Assembly (NCBI GenBank): GCA_017438975.1
Contig: JAFRUH010000006.1
Location: 88,508-152,507 of the forward strand
Length of the DNA stretch: 64,000 bases
Source: Bacteroidales bacterium
Lineage (GTDB): Bacteria; Bacteroidota; Bacteroidia; Bacteroidales; UBA932
Direction of reading: 5' to 3'
The notes beneath the pieces were generated by a model that was not told the DNA's origin, ran no database searches, and saw only the letters and a list, made by a program, of their open reading frames with translations. Made by a program: the position numbers and the translations under genes. Positions 17,335 through 26,175 of the stretch are shown here, piece by piece (within the stretch, counting starts at the first letter, position 1; each line of letters opens with the position of its first letter).

Positions 17335-19851
17335 CTAAGTAGTTCCGGGGAAAAGCCGGCTGACCAGCCAGCCGATCACGAAACAAGTCACAAACCCGAC
17401 GGTCGAGTACAACAGCAAGTGGACAGACTGGGCGTGCATGATGCCCAACTGGACCGCCATACCCGTCAGCAGGCCGGTAACGGCCCCGGTGGCATTCGCC
17501 CGAGGACACAGAAACCCGAGCAGGAAAAGCCCTCCCAGGCCGCCGAGAAGGATGCCGAGAATCTTGGAAAACTCGTCCCACAAGGACTTTACGTCCCATG
17601 TCGCCATGACCAGGGCGAATCCGATCCCGACCAGACCGATCAGCAATGTCGCGACTTTCGCCGTTTTCAAGGATGCCTGACCCGGGCGGATCTTCGCATG
17701 GATGTCGGTCACATAGGCCGTCGCCGCCGAATTCATCGATGCGCTGATCGTGGACATGGCGGCTGCAAAGATACCGGCAATCACCAATCCGAGTGCGCCT
17801 GTGGGGACATGCAGGCTGACGTACCAGGGCAGAATGGCATCAGGATCATTCACGCCCAAGCTGAGTTCCGACGGATGCATCTTGAAGAAAACATAGATTG
17901 CCGTGCCGACAAAGAAGAAGAGAAGCGTTGCGGGAATCGCAAGCAGAGCATTGGTGTACACCCCCTTGCGTGCCTGTTTCTCCGTCTTTGTCGTCAGGTA
18001 ACGCTGTACGATGGTCTGGTCTGTCCCATAAGTCGTGATATTGGTGAATACGGTCGCGATCAACACGGTCCAAACGGTCGTCTGCCGAAGGTCGAAGCGC
18101 AGGGATCCCAGGGAGAATTTCCCATCGGCCGCTGCCGTAGATACCAGCGCCGGGAAAGCCCCGGGAGTTGCATGGCCGATGCTCAGGACCACGGCCAGGG
18201 CGGCCCCCAGCAAAACGACAACCTGCAAGGCATCCGTCCACGCAACGGCCTCGATACCACCCATATAGGTATAGACCAGGGCCAGGATTCCCATCAGGGA
18301 AATGCAGGCAAAGATATTGATGCCGGTCACGACATTCAGGGCAATGGAGGGGAGCAGCAGCACCACGCTCATCCGTCCGACCTGGTATAAGATGAAGGAT
18401 GCACTGCACAGGATGCGGACAAAAGGGCTGAAACGCTGCTCCAGGTATTCATAGGCCGTCGTCACGCCCAGGCTGCGGAATTTTGGGATGAACAGCAGCG
18501 TGATCAGGGGGACGACCAGTACGATTCCGAAGTTGAAGAGCATATAGCTCCAATCGGTCGCATAGGCCTTCGCCGGGATGGACATGAAAGTAATGGCGGA
18601 CAAGCTGGTCCCGAAAATGCTCAACCCCACGATAAACCAGGGAATCCGGCCGCCGCCCTTGAAATAGTCATCCGTGTTTTTCTGCCGCTTGGAGAAATAG
18701 ACCCCCATCCAGGCAAGCAGCAGGAAATAGAAGAGAATCACACCGATATCCAGCCAGCCCAGATGCCGGACCCTGCTGTGGACAGTTCCCCGCAAGACGA
18801 CAGGCGTCCGGACTCCGGGGGCGACCTCTCCGCTGCAGAGATTGAAGGAAGCACCGTTCCGCACGATGGCCGTTGTTACGGGAAGGACCTGATCCTCAAC
18901 AGGAACCGTCAGCATGGACGCCGTAACCGTATGATAGATCCGGAGCACATTGTCCGGAGTGGACGGGTCTTCGCTCCGCCCGCCGGCGAACAGGATATGA
19001 TTCGTCCCGAACGGGGCTGCACTGCCCGCCATCACGGGGAAATCTCCCTTCACCGGCTTCCAGGTTCCCAGGCGCGGATTCCAGGCCCACCCGTCCCGCA
19101 AGACCTCCCACGGGCCGTTTCCCCGGAAATTCCGACCGCTGAACAGGTAGAAACAATTGTCCATGCCGTCACTTTGTACGACGCCGACCGAAAAAGCCCG
19201 GGCAGGGGCATCCGGCCAGGGCAGCGTCCGGCAGGAACGCGTTTTCAGGTCCAGGACGATGAACTTGTCCAAAGCTTCTCCGGGGAGCTCGGAAATGCCG
19301 CCGGCCAGATAAACCTGCGACCCGATCTGACCGCCCGCCATGTTCGACAGCGGGAAAGGCAATGTTCCCCATTCTTCCACGACGGGTTTCCCGCCGGCAT
19401 CCAGCCGGAGCAGACGGATATCGGAGAGGCATTCGCCGGAACGGCAGCCCCCGATCAGCAGCAAACCGCCGTCATGAGGGATGGTGACCCCGTAGGCCGA
19501 TTCTTTTCCGAGTGCCCCCGGCCAGCATGTCCATCCAGAATCGGAATCCTGGACATAAACGTCCGGATGCCAAACTTTCGGTCCACCTTCTGAAGGCAAG
19601 CCGGCCGGGAAATTCGCACCGCCGGCCAGGACAAGCCGGCCGTCGATCATCCCGGCATAGACTCCTGCCAGGCCAAGGTTTCCCACCGTATCCGAGGGTG
19701 ACGGCGGCAGCACCGTCCGGCTCCAGAACAGGCTTTCCGTCCGGGTCAAGGTCAGTGTCCCTTCGGCTCCCGCTCCGGAAGACGAAGAGCGGGTGCAGGA
19801 AGGCAGGCACAGGAGCAGCACGCCCAGCAGAAAGGAAGTAACGTTTTTCAT
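17335..19851 (-). CDS. Fused kelch N-acetylneuraminate epimerase-like domain and sodium:solute (sialic acid) symporter
   Basis: A two-part 838-residue protein. Residues 1-19 form a lipoprotein-type leader (CLPSC); about 30-360 are a kelch-like beta-propeller of the cyclically permuted mutarotase (NanM-like) type, with repeated units such as GRLVLAGGANFP and GSQVYLAGG. From about residue 367 a sodium:solute symporter with roughly 12-13 helices begins (DIGVILFYFLLLAWMGVYFS). The predicted job is to interconvert sialic acid anomers in the periplasm and import them. ATG 19851 overlaps the sialidase stop as ATGA and is preferred to ATG 19860. It is the last gene of the nan operon. Fusions of this kind are known in Bacteroidota. 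Confidence 0.88.
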   Translation of the reverse strand: MKNVTSFLLGVLLLCLPSCTRSSSSGAGAEGTLTLTRTESLFWSRTVLPPSPSDTVGNLGLAGVYAGMIDGRLVLAGGANFPAGLPSEGGPKVWHPDVYVQDSDSGWTCWPGALGKESAYGVTIPHDGGLLLIGGCRSGECLSDIRLLRLDAGGKPVVEEWGTLPFPLSNMAGGQIGSQVYLAGGISELPGEALDKFIVLDLKTRSCRTLPWPDAPARAFSVGVVQSDGMDNCFYLFSGRNFRGNGPWEVLRDGWAWNPRLGTWKPVKGDFPVMAGSAAPFGTNHILFAGGRSEDPSTPDNVLRIYHTVTASMLTVPVEDQVLPVTTAIVRNGASFNLCSGEVAPGVRTPVVLRGTVHSRVRHLGWLDIGVILFYFLLLAWMGVYFSKRQKNTDDYFKGGGRIPWFIVGLSIFGTSLSAITFMSIPAKAYATDWSYMLFNFGIVLVVPLITLLFIPKFRSLGVTTAYEYLEQRFSPFVRILCSASFILYQVGRMSVVLLLPSIALNVVTGINIFACISLMGILALVYTYMGGIEAVAWTDALQVVVLLGAALAVVLSIGHATPGAFPALVSTAAADGKFSLGSLRFDLRQTTVWTVLIATVFTNITTYGTDQTIVQRYLTTKTEKQARKGVYTNALLAIPATLLFFFVGTAIYVFFKMHPSELSLGVNDPDAILPWYVSLHVPTGALGLVIAGIFAAAMSTISASMNSAATAYVTDIHAKIRPGQASLKTAKVATLLIGLVGIGFALVMATWDVKSLWDEFSKILGILLGGLGGLFLLGFLCPRANATGAVTGLLTGMAVQLGIMHAQSVHLLLYSTVGFVTCFVIGWLVSRLFPGTT

Positions 19852-20957
19852 CTCAGGCATTTATGCGGAATCCGTGCGAAATAAATCGCTTCATAGGGGT
19901 TTTTCTCGCCACCTTCGTACAAGACGCCGACATCTCCGCCCTTCAATATAACGAGGTCGCTGTATGCGGCCGGCCCCTCCGTCAGGGTCGCAACGCGTTT
20001 CCAGGTCTTTCCGGCATCTTTGCTCCTCCGCAGGGTCATGTTGAGACGCTTGGACACATGTTCCGGATTGGAAAAATAGAGGACCCTGGACGGCCTGCGG
20101 CGTGTGGAGCGATTAATGAGGCTGGCCTGGCAGACCGGCTCCACAAGGGATTTATCGGAATAGGCCGGCCCAAAGGAAAGGCCGCGGTCCCGACTCAGGG
20201 CAACATGCCGGAAGAGGTCATCCGCACCCCGGTCTCTCCCCCGGTTATTGCGCATATTCAACATCAGCGCCCCGTCGGGAAGTTCCACGATGGTGCTTTC
20301 GTTTCCGACAGAGGCGACACCTCCGATCTTCCAGTTTCCTCCTCCGTCATCGGAGTAAATCACATGGGAGGCGGAAAGGCCTCCGAAATTTCCATGGTCG
20401 CAGGCGACGACAAGGCGTCCATCACGCAGCTGCAGGGCATGGCCGGGGCCTGTGGCATACCATGTCCACTCCGGCTCTTTCGCCTGTGCGGTGATATCCT
20501 CCGGTTCAGACCAAGTCAGTCCTTCATCGTCGGAATACAGGCAGAAGACCCGGCGGGTGTCGTGCGAGGTGCGGTCATGGATGGCCGGCTCGTGATCCCG
20601 TCCGTCATTCCAGGTCGCCAGCAGGACCACCCGGCCGGTCCGCCGGTCCACTACCGGTGCCGGATTTCCGCAAACATTCGCTCCGTCGTCCCAGATGGTG
20701 ATCATCTCTCCCCAGGTCTTCCCACCATCCACTGAGCGCTTGACGACCAGGTCGATATCACCCGTATCGGATGCACTTCCATGCCGGGCTTCCGCAAATG
20801 CCAGCAGGACACCGGAACCGGTCCGGACAACGGCGGGAATGCGGTATGTATGGACACCGTTTTCTCCCCTGCGGAAGACGACTTGTCCGGAGGGGGTCCG
20901 GCCCCAGGCGCAGGAAATGGCCGCCAGGAGCAGGGCCAGCGTCAGGATCCTTCTCAT
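19848..20957 (-). CDS. nanH: Exo-alpha-sialidase, GH33
   Basis: A 369-residue secreted sialidase that cleaves terminal sialic acids from host glycoconjugates. It has a signal peptide (about 1-19), the YRIP motif at 38-41 with the first arginine of the catalytic triad, and four Asp boxes (SVDGGKTW at 75-82, SDDEGLTW, SDDGGGNW, SKDAGKTW) that mark the six-bladed propeller. The Asp acid-base lies in the ARHGSASDTGDID region. It is compact, with no extra carbohydrate-binding domain. It overlaps both neighbours by four bases, so lyase, sialidase and transporter are translationally coupled. Confidence 0.94.
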   Translation of the reverse strand: MRRILTLALLLAAISCAWGRTPSGQVVFRRGENGVHTYRIPAVVRTGSGVLLAFAEARHGSASDTGDIDLVVKRSVDGGKTWGEMITIWDDGANVCGNPAPVVDRRTGRVVLLATWNDGRDHEPAIHDRTSHDTRRVFCLYSDDEGLTWSEPEDITAQAKEPEWTWYATGPGHALQLRDGRLVVACDHGNFGGLSASHVIYSDDGGGNWKIGGVASVGNESTIVELPDGALMLNMRNNRGRDRGADDLFRHVALSRDRGLSFGPAYSDKSLVEPVCQASLINRSTRRRPSRVLYFSNPEHVSKRLNMTLRRSKDAGKTWKRVATLTEGPAAYSDLVILKGGDVGVLYEGGEKNPYEAIYFARIPHKCLR

Positions 20958-21865
20958 TTGAAGCTGTTCTTATAATCTGAGAACCGTGTCCGGGTCAGGT
21001 CCAGTGAAAAGGCTTCGTAAACCTCTTCCGGCATCGTCGTCAGGGGCCGGCGGCAGGGTCCAAGGTCCAATCCGGTAGCTTTCATGAAGGCTTTCCCCGT
21101 TCCGTTCCCATATTTCCCCAACAAAGTGATGATCCGGTTCGCTTCGTACTGCAGGGCGGCGGCCCGTTTCATGTCCCCCGCCTCGAAGGCCGCCCAGATC
21201 GCGTGGTATATCGGGGCATTATACCCGTATGTGCTGCCAACGAACGCTTCCGCCCCGATTGACAGGGCTTCCAGGAGCATCTCGTCCCGACCCCACATGA
21301 TATTGTACTTCCGATCCTGGAATTCCAGGCACAACTGGTAATCCATCATGTCCTCGAATGTGTATTTGATTCCGGCAAAGTTCGGAATCATCCCGTCCAC
21401 GGCCTCCAGCAAGGTTATCATCGGGAACGAGACATGTGTCAGGACCGGAATATGATAATAATAGAACGGCATTTCGGGGACAGCGGCCGCGACTTCAGCC
21501 AGCGTACAGGCCAACTCCTTGACACTCGCGGCTTTCTGATAATAGGGAGCCGTCATGGCTACGGCGTCGAGACCCAGGGCGGCGGCATACCGGGCCAGGT
21601 CGATGCAGTCGGGGATACTGGTCCCTCCTAGGAAAGCGATGACAACGAACGAGTCCCCGCGCTGAACGGACCACGCACGCAGGAGCGCTTTTTTCTCCTC
21701 CTGAGTAAGCGATGAGCCTTCGCCCGTCGTCCCGCAGGCAAACACGCCGCAGATTCCGTTATCCTTATAAAACTTCGCCTGCAAGGCTACTTTTTCCAAA
21801 TCCACCGTTCCATCTGCCGCAAAAGCGGTGAACGGAGCACATACCAACCCTTTGATTCTTTTCAT
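20954..21865 (-). CDS. nanA: N-acetylneuraminate lyase
   Basis: A 303-residue cytoplasmic class I aldolase of the DHDPS/NAL family that splits sialic acid into N-acetylmannosamine and pyruvate. Motifs: GTTGEG at 45-50, the catalytic tyrosine in YYYHIP at 135-140, and the Schiff-base lysine K167 in FAGIKYTFED. The context with a sialidase and a symporter supports NAL over dihydrodipicolinate synthase. It is the first gene of the operon, with a promoter 26 bases upstream. No nanE or nanK is seen nearby, so N-acetylmannosamine must be handled by genes elsewhere. Confidence 0.93.
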   Translation of the reverse strand: MKRIKGLVCAPFTAFAADGTVDLEKVALQAKFYKDNGICGVFACGTTGEGSSLTQEEKKALLRAWSVQRGDSFVVIAFLGGTSIPDCIDLARYAAALGLDAVAMTAPYYQKAASVKELACTLAEVAAAVPEMPFYYYHIPVLTHVSFPMITLLEAVDGMIPNFAGIKYTFEDMMDYQLCLEFQDRKYNIMWGRDEMLLEALSIGAEAFVGSTYGYNAPIYHAIWAAFEAGDMKRAAALQYEANRIITLLGKYGNGTGKAFMKATGLDLGPCRRPLTTMPEEVYEAFSLDLTRTRFSDYKNSFK

Positions 21866-21890
21866 ATGCTGCTAAACCTTTGTTTCTTTC

Positions 21891-21922
21891 CAAATATCGT
21901 CAAATCGACGGAAAAAAACAAA
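21891..21922 (-). promoter_or_regulatory. Promoter of the nan operon
   Basis: On the minus strand TTTG (21922-21919), 20 bases, then GATATTTG (21898-21891), one mismatch from TAnnTTTG. It lies 26 bases before the nanA start. Confidence 0.6.
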
Positions 21923-21978
21923 AACATGTTTTTTCAATGTCTCGCGTGATACACATACGCCTGAATTTCAGAAAATTA

Positions 21979-22018
21979 CGAGAATCCTCCTACCTCGATT
22001 GCCGTGGGAGGATTCTCG
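21979..22018. repeat. 12-bp perfect inverted repeat in the nan/lipoprotein intergenic region
   Basis: CGAGAATCCTCC (21979-21990) and GGAGGATTCTCG (22007-22018) form a perfect 12-bp stem with a 16-base loop. It lies in the 336-base gene-free stretch 21866-22201. It could be an operator, a transcript-end structure or a relic. No T-run follows directly, so it is not a clean terminator. Confidence 0.7.
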
Positions 22019-22081
22019 CAATTCGCTCTCTTTCAAAGACTTATGACTCACGCAGAATTATCAGTAGGGAATTCATTAACG

Positions 22082-22129
22082 AACCTTATACTGCTCTCGA
22101 ATCATCACTGATCCGAGAGCAACCTTATA
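22082..22129. repeat. Inverted repeat flanked by 9-bp direct repeats
   Basis: AACCTTATA occurs at 22082-22090 and again at 22121-22129. Between them GCTCTCG (22093-22099) and CGAGAGC (22114-22120) form a 7-bp inverted repeat. The layout resembles a tiny element with a target-site duplication, but it is too short to prove. The rest of the 336-base gap shows no convincing gene; an open frame at 21880-22188 has no coding character. Confidence 0.55.
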
Positions 22130-22190
22130 ATGATATCTCAACGGCTTTTTCTAACTTTGTTTACTCGTATTATGATATTAATAACTGACA

Positions 22191-22198
22191 AAAGGAGG
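22191..22198 (+). promoter_or_regulatory. Shine-Dalgarno-like site AAAGGAGG
   Basis: AAAGGAGG stands 3 bases before the lipoprotein ATG at 22202. Strong Shine-Dalgarno motifs are rare in Bacteroidota, and the spacing is shorter than ideal. It supports the choice of start and hints at a foreign source. Confidence 0.5.
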
Positions 22199-22201
22199 TC
22201 G

Positions 22202-22738
22202 ATGTCAAAGTATTTTTATGCAGTAATGCTCCTGCTTGGCATGAGCATAATGGTCTCCTGTGTGAATGAAGGAGACGTAGGTAATAATGGCATTCTTGAA
22301 GGGAAATGGTGGATTCCTATCAAAGTAGAGGCATTATTCAATGGTTCTGTAGTAGAATCCGCTAGCGGTAGTATTGAACATTTTAATCTGAAGGCTTTCT
22401 TTGAAAATGGCTCTTGTACCCTTGTTGACCTTAAAGATAACACGCAGACGCTTACCCCTTATACGTATTCAAATGGTATACTAAACGTTGGATTAGAGAG
22501 TCTACGGATTGTAAAACTGACGAATAAGGAGGGTATAATAGAGCAGACCGTTGCCGAGCAGTATTCTTGGGGTATCGACCTATACGACGGGGAAATAAAT
22601 AATACGTTCAAAGGGGTTACTATCTTCGAGCATAATGACCGTTATTGGTATATCGATAAGAACGACAAGGCGGTAATGTGTGAGAAGATTGATAATAAAT
22701 GGTTTGATATGGTGAGGATTTACTTCAAAGCACAATAA
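22202..22738 (+). CDS. Small lipoprotein of unknown function
   Basis: A 178-residue protein with a hydrophobic leader and lipobox IMVSC (Cys20). The mature part begins with a short acidic linker and GILEGKWWIPIKVEAL, followed by alternating beta-strand patterns ending at YFKAQ. The start LEGKWW and the size suggest a lipocalin-like or META-like beta barrel, but no family is recognised with confidence. It is AT-rich compared with the flanking operons. The frame extends 24 codons upstream, but the lipobox and the AAAGGAGG motif favour ATG 22202. It converges on the Ig-repeat gene. Confidence 0.72.
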   Translation: MSKYFYAVMLLLGMSIMVSCVNEGDVGNNGILEGKWWIPIKVEALFNGSVVESASGSIEHFNLKAFFENGSCTLVDLKDNTQTLTPYTYSNGILNVGLESLRIVKLTNKEGIIEQTVAEQYSWGIDLYDGEINNTFKGVTIFEHNDRYWYIDKNDKAVMCEKIDNKWFDMVRIYFKAQ

Positions 22739-22760
22739 TCTTTGTCTCATATTTTTAAAA

Positions 22761-22789
22761 GAGCATCTTGGTTTTAATCCTTGATGCTC
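22761..22789 (-). terminator. Terminator of the Ig-repeat lipoprotein gene
   Basis: GAGCATC (22761-22767) and GATGCTC (22783-22789) pair around a 15-base loop that can add a GG/CC pair. On the minus strand a TTTTAAAAAT tract follows. Confidence 0.6.
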
Positions 22790-22852
22790 CTCCAATGGAA
22801 TTCCACTCTGTTAGTGGTACATATAATCTGAGAAGGACTAAGAATCCAGCAT

Positions 22853-25800
22853 TCAATTGACCGTCAACTTAAGAGTCATACTATCAAGCGGGCATAATCT
22901 GCTATCATATGATGTGTCAAAATAGACTTTTAAATACAAAGGACCGGCCGGAATCATCGATTTAGTGATAGATACTGTCGGAGATGATTTGGAGAAACTG
23001 AAAGATCCGGATCCCCACAGTTGCATACTTGAATCGTACAAGGAGTATTTACAAAGCCGAGACTCGTTTCCGGATAAACTCGATGCCCCTGAATACTCAA
23101 CCGAAAGAGTGACGGAAATGTATCCTGACGAGGTATTCGTCTGCAACTTGAACCAATCTACATCCGTTCTATTCAAAAGGTTAAAACCCATCGGGAAGCC
23201 ATAGGGAACATTATTAGCATAATCTTGTGAGTCATTATACTCGCTCTCGTACATCTTGCTGGCGACCTTGATATAGACACGATTGCCGCTGCCTTGAATA
23301 TACCCCGTCGGTTTGATTCCAGTCGTCCCCTCCTTCATGCCACTTACCAATCCTTCAGGAGAAATAGAGATATTCGTAGGAGAAGAAACGACATATGTCG
23401 GTTCGTAGAAAACATAATTATTCAGATCTCCGAATAGATTGAGGATATTAGACCCTGCTTCACTGGAATACTTAAGCTGATACGTTCCACCCAGAGGTAT
23501 GGTAATAAGCGGATAACCGCCATATGTTTCCCCGGTAGATTCATTCCACGTGAAACTCTGAATAAAAGAGTATACCTTTATTGATGCCGACAAGCCAGTC
23601 CTATTATCGGTTACAGAAACAGTCGTATATCCCATGCTGGCATAATTTGGCGTAACGGTAGCCTTATCCCCTTTGCCAGTAACAGAAACGGTACCTGAAT
23701 CAGAACTCTTCCATGTAAAGTCCCCAACGGCACTATCTGGCTTGACGTTAACCTTCAATGAGTAGCTTTTACCAGGTCCAACATGAAGGGCCGTTCCTCC
23801 GAGAGACAGGGAGGTCACTTTTGTCTTATCGTCTTCAACAGTGACGGAGCATGTAGCAGTATAACCCCCGTCGAGTGTAATGGCTGAGATCTCAACCTTT
23901 CCTGGCTTAATGGCCAGAACGGTTCCTTCAGAGACAGTGGCGACAGATGTATTGCTTGATTTCCAGAAGACTTCTTTATTAGTTGCATTTGCGGGACTCA
24001 CGAAAGCCGTTATTCGTATTGAACTACCTTCCGTCAATTTTAATTCAGAAGGATCTAGTGAGATTCCGTTAACCCGAATCCGATCTTCCTTGTCCATGAC
24101 AGGCCGAACTGTATATCCGAAATAACGGAAAGCCCCACTTCCTCTTTTTTGAGAAGAAGAGAGATGAAAACGATAAAAATAATAGGGTGTATCAGCACAG
24201 AGGGATGCTGACAGATATATTCCCGCCTCATTATCGTAATCAATGCGCGAATAATTCCTATATCCCGCAGCAGGGAGGAAGATACTATTCCCATTTTGCT
24301 TACTGCTAACCTTATAGCCAACCTGATTCCCTTGTGTTGTCCATGTCCAGATACAATTATCTATCAATTCCTGAATCTCGCCCTTTGTTGGCGTCCTCCA
24401 TGTTCCACCCCAGTTTACATGAGCGGCATCATCTTCCGGATCAAGAACAATTTTATTATCTACGACACCATTCTTCGCCAGGGTATTATACTTGGAGAAA
24501 ATATCCTCCGAACCATTTGACCACTTGTAATTTCCCTCAGAGTAGTTCGATTTGGGGGCGGTTTCTCCCCAAGAGAAATGGTATCCAAACTCTTCCGGCA
24601 TTGTTGCGCCCACATTACGGACAGCCCATTTCACACTGGTCCCAAGATCTATTGCCTCTTCGGGATCTGGCCAAACTGTGACGGAACAATTTGCGGTTTT
24701 CCCTCCGTCATTTGTTTTAGCAGTTATAACCGCATCTCCTGCAGCGATGGCGGTGACTCGACCTGCGGACGAAACGGTTGCGACCTGACTGTTGCTGGAG
24801 GACCAATTAATGCTTTGATCGGTTGCATTAGAGGGAATAACAGTTGCCGTCAATGCTTCTGTATTATTACGATACATTGAGAGATACTGTTTATCCAAAA
24901 AGATCCCCGTCACTTCTATCGGGAAGACGGTTACGGTGCAAGTTGCTTTCTTCGTTCCGTCAGAAGTGGTCACGGTAATTGTCGTACTTCCAACAGCCAT
25001 GGCCGTCACGAGTCCCGAAGAGGAAACAGTTGCCACGGTTGTATTACTTGACGACCATGTTACATCCTTATTCGTCGCATTTGACGGAGAAATCGTTGCC
25101 GTCAACGTCTCCGTCTCTCCTAATGTCAGAGACATTGTCGTCTTGTTCAGACTTACTCCTGTCACAGCTACCGTTGCCTCTGACACAATGACTTTACAGG
25201 TCGCAGACTTGTCGCCGGAAGATGCCGTGACCGATGATGTCCCCTTCTTTATGGCAGTTACTTTCCCATCATCGCCAACAGATACGACTAACGGGTTTGA
25301 GGATTTCCATGTAACCGTCTTGTCCGTGGCATCATCAGGCTTAACTGTGGCTATCAGCGTTTCTTGGCTTCCTTCAACGATCGATAATTCTGATTTGTTC
25401 AGCGTAACGGAGGTGACAGGAATGAACTTTTTCTCAACAGTCACTTTACAGGAAGCGGACTTGTCTCCGGCAGAAGCAGTGATGGTGGCCGTTCCTGCTT
25501 TCAAGGCAGAGACTTTCCCCTCACTATTGACAGATATAATCGTTGCATCAGATGATTTCCAGGTGACGGTCTTGTCATCGGCATCATTGGGCTTCACGGT
25601 CGCGACCAAGGTTGACTCTTCTCCTTCTACAAGGGATAGTTCCGTTAAATTCAGACTGACGGAAGAAACAGGTACGACTTTTTTCTCGACCGTCACTTTA
25701 CAGGAAGCGGACTTATCGCCAGCGGTAACCGTAATGGTCGAAGATCCTTCGGCAATAGCGGTAACCAGACCATCACTGGATACCGTCGCTACAGATTGCT

Positions 25801-25996
25801 TGGATGAGGCCCACGTGAGTGTCTTATCGGTAGCGTTTGATGGTAAGACATTTGCGGATAATTGAACCGTCTCTCCCACTACCATTTCAGCAGCAGGTTG
25901 ATTTATCGTGACGGACGATACGGGAATTTCTTCAGGTGCTTTCTCACAAGAAAACAGACATATAATCGCGATGAGGAGAAGAAGAATTCTTTTCAT
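22853..25996 (-). CDS. Large surface lipoprotein with BIG_2 Ig-like repeats and a Fib_succ_major domain
   Basis: A 1047-residue protein with lipobox CLFSC (Cys17). Five BIG_2 bacterial Ig-like repeats span about residues 25-441, each with the pattern LPSNATDKTLTW...SSNxxVATVSSxGLVTAIAxG. A Fibrobacter-succinogenes-type domain (about 447-640; AIDLGTSVKWAVRNVG, GGTWRTPTKGEI, GYTVRPVMD) interrupts the series, then two more Ig-like units (VNGISLDPSEL; VTSLSLGG) and a C-terminal domain that resembles a pre-peptidase C-terminal fold (SEYNDSQDYANNVPYG, DVDWFKL). It is probably an adhesin or surface scaffold exposed on the outer membrane. Upstream in-frame codons from 26026 lack signal-peptide character, so ATG 25996 is used. 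AT-rich relative to neighbours. Confidence 0.88.
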   Translation of the reverse strand: MKRILLLLIAIICLFSCEKAPEEIPVSSVTINQPAAEMVVGETVQLSANVLPSNATDKTLTWASSKQSVATVSSDGLVTAIAEGSSTITVTAGDKSASCKVTVEKKVVPVSSVSLNLTELSLVEGEESTLVATVKPNDADDKTVTWKSSDATIISVNSEGKVSALKAGTATITASAGDKSASCKVTVEKKFIPVTSVTLNKSELSIVEGSQETLIATVKPDDATDKTVTWKSSNPLVVSVGDDGKVTAIKKGTSSVTASSGDKSATCKVIVSEATVAVTGVSLNKTTMSLTLGETETLTATISPSNATNKDVTWSSSNTTVATVSSSGLVTAMAVGSTTITVTTSDGTKKATCTVTVFPIEVTGIFLDKQYLSMYRNNTEALTATVIPSNATDQSINWSSSNSQVATVSSAGRVTAIAAGDAVITAKTNDGGKTANCSVTVWPDPEEAIDLGTSVKWAVRNVGATMPEEFGYHFSWGETAPKSNYSEGNYKWSNGSEDIFSKYNTLAKNGVVDNKIVLDPEDDAAHVNWGGTWRTPTKGEIQELIDNCIWTWTTQGNQVGYKVSSKQNGNSIFLPAAGYRNYSRIDYDNEAGIYLSASLCADTPYYFYRFHLSSSQKRGSGAFRYFGYTVRPVMDKEDRIRVNGISLDPSELKLTEGSSIRITAFVSPANATNKEVFWKSSNTSVATVSEGTVLAIKPGKVEISAITLDGGYTATCSVTVEDDKTKVTSLSLGGTALHVGPGKSYSLKVNVKPDSAVGDFTWKSSDSGTVSVTGKGDKATVTPNYASMGYTTVSVTDNRTGLSASIKVYSFIQSFTWNESTGETYGGYPLITIPLGGTYQLKYSSEAGSNILNLFGDLNNYVFYEPTYVVSSPTNISISPEGLVSGMKEGTTGIKPTGYIQGSGNRVYIKVASKMYESEYNDSQDYANNVPYGFPMGFNLLNRTDVDWFKLQTNTSSGYISVTLSVEYSGASSLSGNESRLCKYSLYDSSMQLWGSGSFSFSKSSPTVSITKSMIPAGPLYLKVYFDTSYDSRLCPLDSMTLKLTVN
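24674..25924 (-). repeat. Tandem coding repeats for five BIG_2 domains
   Basis: Five consecutive units of about 80-85 codons encode Ig-like domains. Units 2 and 3 are the closest to each other, sharing segments such as LVEG, ATVKP and DKTVTWKSS. DNA-level similarity could permit gain or loss of units by recombination. Confidence 0.8.
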
Positions 25997-26013
25997 TTTC
26001 GTAGTTATTTCCA

Positions 26014-26021
26014 CAAATATA
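26014..26021 (-). promoter_or_regulatory. -7 box of the Ig-repeat lipoprotein gene
   Basis: TATATTTG on the minus strand matches TAnnTTTG fully, 17 bases before the chosen ATG, which supports the start at 25996 over 26026. No clear -33 TTTG. Confidence 0.6.
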
Positions 26022-26115
26022 GCCACTTTTCTCCTTTCTAACTATTCCCAGCATAGAATTATGGTTCTCATACAATTTTAACGAACGGGAAAGACATCTG
26101 ACGATACATGATGAA

Positions 26116-26148
26116 TTTGTATCTTTAAAAGAAAAACCATTACATTTG
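26116..26148 (+). promoter_or_regulatory. Promoter of the macro-like gene
   Basis: TTTG (26116-26119), 21 bases, then TACATTTG (26141-26148); both elements match the consensus. The ATG follows 27 bases later. Confidence 0.72.
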
Positions 26149-26175
26149 GATTCATCATAACATAAACAGAATCAT

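Noticed and set aside
21880-22188. A 102-codon open frame between nanA and the small lipoprotein
   Set aside because: It runs through two palindromes, has no signal or family resemblance and no plausible coding pattern.
24674-25924. A CRISPR-like array
   Set aside because: The repeats are about 250 bases long, imperfect and in frame; they encode Ig-like protein domains.
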